Shown piece by piece: positions 1-4,894 of a stretch of 8,115 nucleotides of DNA. The stretch lies in contig JAMCYA010000003.1 of the NCBI GenBank assembly GCA_023473845.1, positions 1 to 8,115 on the forward strand. Direction: 5' to 3'. The position numbers and the translations under genes are program-made. The DNA comes from Patescibacteria group bacterium (GTDB lineage Bacteria; Patescibacteriota; Doudnabacteria; UBA920). The notes under the pieces are model-generated. The model did not search any database. It had not been told where the DNA came from and saw only the letters and a program-made list of their open reading frames with translations. Each line of letters starts with the position of its first letter. Position 1 is the first letter of the stretch.

Positions 1-815
1 CCGCCATCTTGGGTTTTGTACAAGCCTTGGTCCGTGGTCATATAAATCAGATTGCCGGTATACACGTCCACAAAAAACTGGTTAAACCCCCTGACGGCAT
101 CGGTATTATATTCCATTTGCTGCCAGTCCACCACCTTGCTCAGGCTGGAAGTCAGGTTGAGGAAGGTTTGTCCGCCGTCCGCTGACTTGGACAGGCCTTT
201 GTTCTTAAGCAGCACGTAGATATTGCCGTTTTGCCAGACAATTCTCTGCACGCGATCCTGAAAATTATAAGCCTGTTTCCAGGACAAACCGCCGTCCGAG
301 CTGATTACCACGTTCCCGGTAGCCGAACCCGCCGCCACTTGGCTGGGGTTCTGGGGATTAACCGCAATGGCGCGCACCGCATCGCTCTCGCCCTGTTCGT
401 TGTAAACCTCTTCCCAGGTCTTGCCCCCGTCCTGGGTTTTCAACACTTTGCCAAAACCCCCGTACAACCCGACCGCGTACAAAGTGTTAGGGTCGGTCGG
501 ATGCACGGCCATATCGTAGACGGAAATCTTGGATAAAATTTGTGTCCAGCTGGCAGCAGAATCCTCTGATTTGAACAGCCCGGATGTAAAAGTAGCGGCA
601 TAAAGCACCTCCCGGTTCGTGGGATCAAAAGCCAGGCGCGAAACGTTGGCGCCGGCCAAAAGGTTGGTTTTGGATTCCTTCATTAAATTGGCAAATTGCC
701 AGTCAGCGCCGCCATTGGTGGTCTTCACCACCCCGGCAGTCGGCGGCTTGCTGAAAAAATTGCAGGAAGCGGCCAAAAACACCAGCGGCAAAGCCGCAAA
801 CAAAAACTTTTTCAT
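1..815 (-). CDS. Asp-box (YCF48/sortilin-like) beta-propeller lipoprotein, 3' end cut by window
   Basis: The reading frame is open from ATG at 815 to the left edge (271 full codons), so the C-terminus is missing. Residues 1-18 (MKKFLFAALPLVFLAASC) form a lipoprotein signal: a KK start, a hydrophobic core, then LAASC with Cys18 as the probable lipidated residue, although Ala at -3 is not the best lipobox. The rest carries Asp-box repeats of the S/T-x-D-G-G-x-T-W type at about residues 32-39, 83-90 (degenerate), 127-134, 172-179, 211-218 and 268 onward, 39-57 residues apart. Such repeats mark blades of BNR/sortilin/YCF48-like beta-propellers. Strands between them (LYAA, LYAVG, IYVLL) and the DPTN/HPTDPNT turns fit this fold. 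The protein is probably surface-anchored; its ligand is unknown. In plants and cyanobacteria YCF48 helps photosystem II assembly, a role that should not be transferred here. The start overlaps the holB stop (ATGA), so it is likely translated from the same mRNA. No SD lies at a normal distance. Confidence 0.85.
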   Translation of the reverse strand, partial: MKKFLFAALPLVFLAASCNFFSKPPTAGVVKTTNGGADWQFANLMKESKTNLLAGANVSRLAFDPTNREVLYAATFTSGLFKSEDSAASWTQILSKISVYDMAVHPTDPNTLYAVGLYGGFGKVLKTQDGGKTWEEVYNEQGESDAVRAIAVNPQNPSQVAAGSATGNVVISSDGGLSWKQAYNFQDRVQRIVWQNGNIYVLLKNKGLSKSADGGQTFLNLTSSLSKVVDWQQMEYNTDAVRGFNQFFVDVYTGNLIYMTTDQGLYKTQDG

Positions 816-1645
816 ATTTTTAGAAATACACCCTGTAAAATTAATTTTTTATTTTTGTTGGTTCTGAGCTGCCAAATCGCTTCCTGCAGGCCGGCTACCG
901 CTTGTGCCAGGCCAGGGTTTTCGCCCAGCCGGGACAGCGCGTGCATCATCCAGGTAAAAAACAAGCCGGCCAGAGCTTCCGGCTCATAAGCTGCAAACTC
1001 GCCCACCTTGACCAGGCGCTCGCCCCTGGATAAAGCCATCAGTCCTGAAAACTTGGCCAAAGCCTCGTTCTCGGCGGTAAAAAAGTCAGGGTCAGCAGAG
1101 AGCTTCGTCAGCCGGGCCGGCGAACCGAAACTGAGGTCCAAGCGTTCTTTGCCGGAGGCTAATTTTTTTTCCTTGGCAAATGCCGCAAGTTCGGTTAAAG
1201 ACAGCGGATTAAACCTGAAAACCTGGCAGCGGGAAACAATCGTGGGCAAAGGTTTGCGGTCGGCAACCAAAATAATCACTGTAGTGGCCCCCGGCTCTTC
1301 CAAAGTCTTTAGCAGTGCGTTGCTGCCGGAAGCGTTCAGGTTTTGCGCATTATCAACCACCACCACCTTGCGTTTGCCGAAAAAAGGCTTCGTGCTCAGT
1401 TCGCTTATCAGCCGCCTCACCTCTTCCACGGCGATATCGCTTTGCCCGTTGCTGAAAAAAGTAAAATCGGGATGGGTTTCCAGCTGACTGACCTCCAGGG
1501 CTTTTTGCGCCAATTCCAAAGCCAGCAGTTTTTTGCCCAAACCCTCCGGACCCAAAAACAAATATGCCTGGGCCAGCTGGCCGGTTTCCAGCTGCTTTTC
1601 CAAAACGGCTTTTATGTGGCCATGCCCGAAAGTCTGCCAGGACAT
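812..1645 (-). CDS. holB: DNA polymerase III delta' subunit (clamp-loader AAA+ protein)
   Basis: This is a 277-residue clamp-loader subunit. In the known complex, delta' acts with delta and tau/gamma to load the beta sliding clamp onto primed DNA in the cytoplasm. Visible motifs are the N-terminal GHGHIKAVLEKQL helix, Walker A GPEGLGKK at residues 32-39, a Walker B-like VVVVDNAQNLN at 94-104 (DNAQ in place of DEA-type acids), the NALLKTLEEP block at 109-118, and the SRC motif at 138-140, which supplies the trans-acting arginine in clamp loaders. The HPDF stretch (58-61) is kept, but the zinc-module cysteines that normally precede it are absent. The C-terminal part is divergent, as is usual for this family. 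The ATG at 1645 overlaps the upstream stop (TAATG), and the TGA at 812-814 overlaps the next start (ATGA), so translation is probably coupled along the operon. A generic AAA+ clamp-loader paralogue is possible, but the length (gamma/tau proteins are longer) and the single AAA+ module favour delta'. Confidence 0.9.
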   Translation of the reverse strand: MSWQTFGHGHIKAVLEKQLETGQLAQAYLFLGPEGLGKKLLALELAQKALEVSQLETHPDFTFFSNGQSDIAVEEVRRLISELSTKPFFGKRKVVVVDNAQNLNASGSNALLKTLEEPGATTVIILVADRKPLPTIVSRCQVFRFNPLSLTELAAFAKEKKLASGKERLDLSFGSPARLTKLSADPDFFTAENEALAKFSGLMALSRGERLVKVGEFAAYEPEALAGLFFTWMMHALSRLGENPGLAQAVAGLQEAIWQLRTNKNKKLILQGVFLKI

Positions 1646-2208
1646 TATTTTGAAACGTTAATTACTCCGGTCGCCTGGGGGTTGAGGTGGTTATGATAGC
1701 CCCAGCTGCCGGCTTTCAAAAACTTAAACTGAAAACTCCCGCCCGGGGCAATCGCCGCCTTGGCGTCAAATTCCGGATAGTCGGTATGTGCGGGGTGCGG
1801 ATTGGAAGCGGGCCAAAAAGCCGTGGTCCCCTTGTTTTTAAAAATCACAACATCACCTGCTTTTATGCTTAGGCTGGACGGGTTGAATTTTGTGCCGTCA
1901 TACACAACTTCGCTAACCATAATATCGGGCCCAAAAGGCTCCATTTCGCTGCCGTCGCTGTACACTGCCTTGTCCAGCGGAGCCGGCGTAGTGGTTGCCT
2001 TATGCGCGGCCTGGGCCGGGGTGCCCGTTGCTGGGCTGGTCGAAGCCTGAGGCAAGGTTGCGGGCAACAAGCCCGATGTCCCTTCTGCGGCGGGCGAAAC
2101 ATCTTTGGCCGGTGCTACGGCACGGTTGGTGCGCCAATAAAAATAGGCGGCAATAACGGCCAATACCAGTACCGCAATGACAAAATAATATACTTTTTTA
2201 TTTTTCAT
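1645..2208 (-). CDS. membrane-anchored cupredoxin-like protein without the type 1 copper cysteine
   Basis: The protein has 187 residues from ATG 2208; an in-frame ATG at 2214 would add Met-Ser. Neither start has an SD. The same frame stays open to 2400, but that extension crosses the promoter and the divergent gene and is not plausible. Residues 6-25 form one membrane helix after a KNKK start, so the rest is probably outside the cytoplasm. Residues 30-80 are a low-complexity Ala/Pro/Thr/Ser spacer. Residues 96-187 read as a cupredoxin-type Greek-key domain: FNPSSLSIKAGDVVIFKNKG, then WPASNPHPAHTDYPEFD, then APGGSFQFKF and a GSWGYHNHLNPQATGVINV ending. Classical type 1 copper proteins end in a YHCxxHxxMxG-like motif; here the Cys position is Asn173 and the later His and Met positions appear to be Asn176 and Ala179. 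His138, His141, His172 and His174 remain as possible metal ligands. It is the first gene of the operon and its stop overlaps the holB start. The copper role is an inference and the fold assignment is fairly firm. Confidence 0.82.
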   Translation of the reverse strand: MKNKKVYYFVIAVLVLAVIAAYFYWRTNRAVAPAKDVSPAAEGTSGLLPATLPQASTSPATGTPAQAAHKATTTPAPLDKAVYSDGSEMEPFGPDIMVSEVVYDGTKFNPSSLSIKAGDVVIFKNKGTTAFWPASNPHPAHTDYPEFDAKAAIAPGGSFQFKFLKAGSWGYHNHLNPQATGVINVSK

Positions 2209-2234
2209 GGACATGAAGAAAAAAACAATTTTAA

Positions 2235-2243
2235 TGCTATAAT
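2235..2243 (+). promoter_or_regulatory. extended -10 promoter of the small ORF-miaA unit
   Basis: Read rightward, the sequence is TGCTATAAT: a perfect TATAAT at 2238-2243 with an upstream TGn. The predicted transcript start is near 2250, about 20 bases before the ATG at 2270. No convincing -35 is seen at 16-18 bases; a TTGACA-like TGGACA at 2208-2213 is too far away (24 bases). Its -10 shares bases 2242-2243 with the divergent promoter. Confidence 0.62.
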
Positions 2244-2250
2244 TATAACA
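2242..2250 (-). promoter_or_regulatory. extended -10 promoter of the cupredoxin-holB-lipoprotein operon
   Basis: Read leftward, the sequence is TGTTATAAT: a perfect TATAAT (2247-2242) preceded by the TGn of an extended -10 element. The predicted transcript start is near 2235, giving a U-rich leader of about 20-27 bases before the ATGs at 2214/2208. The hexamer 17 bases upstream (TGGCTA, 2270-2265) is a poor -35, which extended -10 promoters tolerate. It overlaps the opposite promoter by two bases. Confidence 0.65.
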
Positions 2251-2269
2251 TAAAGCAACCTCTTTAGCC

Positions 2270-2410
2270 ATGAAAAACAACCCTTTGGAAGAATTTGAGC
2301 CCAAGGCCGTTAAACGCGAAAAGAAAAGACGCCTGCGCATGCAAATGCACGGCCGATCCCTGCTCAAAAACATTAAATACGCGGGAGAAAAACTTGCCAA
2401 AAAAAGATAA
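2270..2410 (+). CDS. small basic hypothetical protein upstream of and overlapping miaA
   Basis: ATG at 2270 to TAA at 2408-2410 encodes 46 residues beginning MKNNPLEEFEPKAVKREKKR and ending GEKLAKKR. Sixteen residues are Lys or Arg against five Glu, with an acidic head (LEEFE) followed by a strongly basic, helix-prone body around an RLRMQMHGRSLL segment. It has no membrane segment and no cysteine. I do not recognise a named family. A charge-rich nucleic-acid- or ribosome-binding role is only a guess. It is supported as a gene by a promoter about 20 bases upstream, by filling the space between promoter and miaA, and by its last 17 bases overlapping the probable miaA TTG start, with the miaA SD inside its coding sequence. 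It lacks an SD of its own. The alternative is a leader region read in another frame by a longer miaA. Confidence 0.68.
   Translation: MKNNPLEEFEPKAVKREKKRRLRMQMHGRSLLKNIKYAGEKLAKKR
2384..2387 (+). promoter_or_regulatory. Shine-Dalgarno site that sets the miaA start
   Basis: GGAG (GGGAG from 2383) lies six bases before TTG at 2394, an optimal distance. It is the only well-spaced SD I found in the window and supports TTG over the upstream in-frame ATG at 2295. It sits within the coding sequence of the small upstream ORF. Confidence 0.65.
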
Positions 2411-3323
2411 GCTGCTGGCCATCGTTGGACCGACGGCTTCGGGCAAGTCCGAACTGGCTGTCAGCCTGGCAAAAAAATTCAACGGGGAAATTATTTCCGC
2501 GGACAGCCGGCAAATCTATGCTGGCATGGACATTGGCACGGGCAAGGTGGAAGGCGCGTGGAAAAAAATCCGCGGGCGGAAAATTTATGTGTACAAAGGC
2601 ATCCCCCACTATTGCATAGATTTCTTGTCTCCAAAAAAACAATTTTCTGCCGGGCTTTTCCAGCGCCAAGCCCAAAAGGCAATTGATGATATTCTGGAGC
2701 GCGGTAAGCTGCCGATCTTGTGCGGCGGCACAGGCCATTGGATTGATGCCGTGGTCTTGGGACAAAAGCTGCCCGAAGTAAAACCCAATCCGGCCTTAAG
2801 GCGCAAACTGGAAAAGCTCTCGCCAGAAAAATTATTTATCCGCCTGCAAAAATTGGACCCAGCCAGGGCGAAAAATATTGACCGCTTCAACAAGCGCCGG
2901 CTGATTCGAGCCCTGGAGATTGTTATGTCCACAGGACAGCCGGTCCCCGCGTTAAACTCCAAACCTTCGCCTTACGAATGCCTGTGGCTTGGCTTGTTGT
3001 GGCCGCAAGAAGCTTTGTACAAAAGAATTGACTCAAGGCTAACAGAAAGGCTTTCACAAGGCATGGTGAAAGAAATAAGCCAACTGCATAAACAAGGCCT
3101 GTCTTGGAAAAAGCTCTTTGACTTTGGGCTCGAATACCGCTATGTCGGGCAGTATCTGCAAAAAAAACTTACCCATGATGAAATGATTGAGCAGCTTGGC
3201 TACGCCATTAAGCACTACGCCAAACGCCAAATGACCTGGTGGAAAAGGAATAGAAACATCCAATGGCTGAAAACTCCGTTCAAACAAGCTGACAAACTGA
3301 CCAAAAAATTTATACTTGGATAA
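2394..3323 (+). CDS. miaA: tRNA dimethylallyltransferase (tRNA A37 isopentenyltransferase)
   Basis: MiaA transfers a dimethylallyl group to N6 of A37 in tRNAs that read codons starting with U, which steadies codon pairing. With the TTG start it has 309 residues, a normal family length. Motifs are the P-loop GPTASGKS (12-19), ISADSRQIYAGMDIGTGK (34-51) with Asp37 at the expected catalytic position, HYCIDFLSP (72-80), GGTGHW (111-116), RRLIRALEI (168-176) and the C-terminal YAKRQMTWWKRNRNIQWL (275-292). An in-frame ATG at 2295 would add 33 residues (MSPRPLNAKRKDACACKCTA...) with no family resemblance, no SD, and overlap with nearly all of the small ORF, so it is rejected. Variations from the usual family include GGTGHW for GGTGLY and a GLEYRYVGQYL stretch where most have LGYRE. 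The gene follows the small ORF in one transcript and ends one base before the terminator hairpin. Confidence 0.95.
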   Translation: MPKKDKLLAIVGPTASGKSELAVSLAKKFNGEIISADSRQIYAGMDIGTGKVEGAWKKIRGRKIYVYKGIPHYCIDFLSPKKQFSAGLFQRQAQKAIDDILERGKLPILCGGTGHWIDAVVLGQKLPEVKPNPALRRKLEKLSPEKLFIRLQKLDPARAKNIDRFNKRRLIRALEIVMSTGQPVPALNSKPSPYECLWLGLLWPQEALYKRIDSRLTERLSQGMVKEISQLHKQGLSWKKLFDFGLEYRYVGQYLQKKLTHDEMIEQLGYAIKHYAKRQMTWWKRNRNIQWLKTPFKQADKLTKKFILG

Positions 3324-3324
3324 A

Positions 3325-3351
3325 ATAAAACCGGCCTCTGGCCGGTTTTAT
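3325..3351. terminator. bidirectional intrinsic terminator between miaA and gatB
   Basis: A perfect 12-bp inverted repeat, ATAAAACCGGCC (3325-3336) and GGCCGGTTTTAT (3340-3351), encloses a 3-base loop TCT. The core is GC-rich and the outer arms give an A-tract before and a U-tract after the stem in both directions. Leftward, the U-rich tail continues (TTTTATTTTAT), so termination of the gat operon should be stronger than that of miaA. It fills the gap between the two converging stop codons. Confidence 0.92.
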
Positions 3352-4890
3352 CTATGCCAATTTTTTCTTAAGCAAGTCATTAATGACTTGGGGATTGCCT
3401 TTGCCTTTCAGCTCCTTCATGCACTGGCCTACCAGAAAGCCAAACGACTTCTGCTGCCCCGCCTTATAGTCGGTTACAGCTTTGGGGTTCTCCGCTATCA
3501 CTTTCTCAATGGCTCCGGCAATCGCGCCTTCGTCGCTCACCTGCGCCAGCCCCATATCTTCCACAATCTCGCTGGGATCGCCGCCTTTTTCGTACATCAC
3601 CTTAAACACACTTTTTGCTGCGCTTACAGAAATCTTACCTTGTTGGATTAGCTTAAGCATTTCCGCAAAATTTTCTGGGGTTACAGCTGAATCGTACGGA
3701 TTCATTAATTTTTGATTAAGAAGCGCTGAAAATTCGCCCAAACACCAATTAGCCGCTTGTCTTATGGCAAGTAACCTATCCCAACCAACAAGGGAAGCCA
3801 TCGGCTCTCCGGCTGAAATTCTGTCTTTAAAAATCTTTGTATCGACGTCAGAATTTATCCATTCATCGATCTCACTCACCACCCCTTCAAAATAATAAGT
3901 AAGTTCTTTCCAGTTAATCAGATTCTCAACATCGGCCAGGGGCAACTTGTACTCTTCCAGAAACCGTGTCCGTTTTTGGGCGGGCAGTTCGGGCATTCTG
4001 TTCCTCAATTCGTCCAAATACTCTTGAGGGAACTGTAGCACGGGCAAATCCGGATCCGGCATATAGCGGTAATCCTGGGCATCCTCCTTGCTCCGCTGCT
4101 CCACGGTGCAATTATTCTTTTCATTCCAGCCCATGGTCACTTGCCTGGGCATCTCGCCTTTTTCCAGCATTTCCGTATGCCGGGCGATTTCAAAATTTAT
4201 GGCCGCTTCGGCAAACTTAAAGCTGTTGATGTTTTTTACTTCAACTTTGTATTTGGGCAAGGTGGTTTCGCCCGGCTTTCTAACGCTAATGTTCGGCTCG
4301 CAGCGCATGGTGCCTTTTTCCATATCCGCACTAGAAGCCCCCAGATAGCGGATAATGTTCCTCAGTTCCTGCAAAAAAGCCCTGCCTTCTTCCGCGCTTT
4401 CAATATCCGGCTCGGTGACAATTTCCAAAAGCGGCGCGCCCGCGCGGTTGTAGTCCACTAAAGAATAGGGCAAACCTTCGGGGTGTACGTTCTTCCCCGC
4501 ATCCTCTTCCAAGTGCGCGCGGGTAATCCCAATGCGTTTGGTCTTGCCGTTAACTTCAATATCCAAGTAGCCTTTCTTGGCAATGGGCTGGTCGTATTGG
4601 GAAATTTGGTAGCCCTTGGGCAGGTCGGGGTAAAAATAATGCTTGCGGTCAAATTTGGAAAACTCGTCGATGGTGCAATTTAAAGCCAAGCCGACCATAG
4701 CTGCCAGGCGGATGGCTTCCTTGTTGGCCACGGGCAAAGTGCCGGGCTGGCCAGTGACGATTTCGTCTATATTAGTGTTGGGCACGGCTTCATCCGGATT
4801 ATTGGGCGCAGGCGAAAACATCTTGCTCTTGGTGGCAAGCTGGACATGGATTTCAAAACCAATAACTGGCTTGTAGGCTGAATTCGTCAT
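3352..4890 (-). CDS. gatB: Asp-tRNA(Asn)/Glu-tRNA(Gln) amidotransferase subunit B
   Basis: GatB binds the misacylated tRNA and activates the Asp or Glu side chain with ATP, using ammonia passed from GatA. The protein has 512 residues from ATG 4890, just 4 bases after the gatA stop; the frame stays open to 5052 but that is inside gatA and is rejected. Conserved blocks are GFEIHVQL (11-18), FDRKHYFYPDLPKGYQISQY (80-99), ITRAHLEEDAGK (122-133), LVDYNRAGAPLLEIVTEPD (144-162), EKGTMRCEPNISVRKPGE (191-208), EVKNINSF (217-224) and DYRYMPDPDLP (273-283). The C-terminal third is the helical and YqeY-like tail that contacts tRNA. Residues about 337-378, between YYFEG and AANWCLGEF, form a segment some 25 residues longer than I expect, which explains the length above the usual 475-490. 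The start has only a weak GGA about nine bases upstream. It is the last gene of gatC-gatA-gatB and its TAG abuts the terminator. Confidence 0.97.
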   Translation of the reverse strand: MTNSAYKPVIGFEIHVQLATKSKMFSPAPNNPDEAVPNTNIDEIVTGQPGTLPVANKEAIRLAAMVGLALNCTIDEFSKFDRKHYFYPDLPKGYQISQYDQPIAKKGYLDIEVNGKTKRIGITRAHLEEDAGKNVHPEGLPYSLVDYNRAGAPLLEIVTEPDIESAEEGRAFLQELRNIIRYLGASSADMEKGTMRCEPNISVRKPGETTLPKYKVEVKNINSFKFAEAAINFEIARHTEMLEKGEMPRQVTMGWNEKNNCTVEQRSKEDAQDYRYMPDPDLPVLQFPQEYLDELRNRMPELPAQKRTRFLEEYKLPLADVENLINWKELTYYFEGVVSEIDEWINSDVDTKIFKDRISAGEPMASLVGWDRLLAIRQAANWCLGEFSALLNQKLMNPYDSAVTPENFAEMLKLIQQGKISVSAAKSVFKVMYEKGGDPSEIVEDMGLAQVSDEGAIAGAIEKVIAENPKAVTDYKAGQQKSFGFLVGQCMKELKGKGNPQVINDLLKKKLA

Positions 4891-4894
4891 AAAA

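Noticed and set aside
1008..1487. 159-codon open frame on the plus strand
   Set aside because: It is antisense to holB across the Walker B and SRC region and shows no domain of its own.
2256..2266. Anti-Shine-Dalgarno-like run (AACCTCTTT) in the small ORF leader
   Set aside because: Only partial match, short, and no complementary partner seen; probably chance.
2295..2393. N-terminal extension of MiaA from ATG 2295
   Set aside because: It has no SD and no family similarity, and overlaps the small ORF almost entirely; the TTG at 2394 has a well-placed SD and gives normal length.
2209..2400. Longer cupredoxin frame reaching back to 2400 on the minus strand
   Set aside because: It would cross the divergent promoters and the start of the opposite transcription unit; the natural lysine-rich start plus membrane helix begins at 2208 (or 2214).
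4429..4450. GC-rich self-complementary run around GGCGCGCC in gatB
   Set aside because: It encodes the conserved NRAGAPLL block; codon choice explains the pattern and there is no U-tract.
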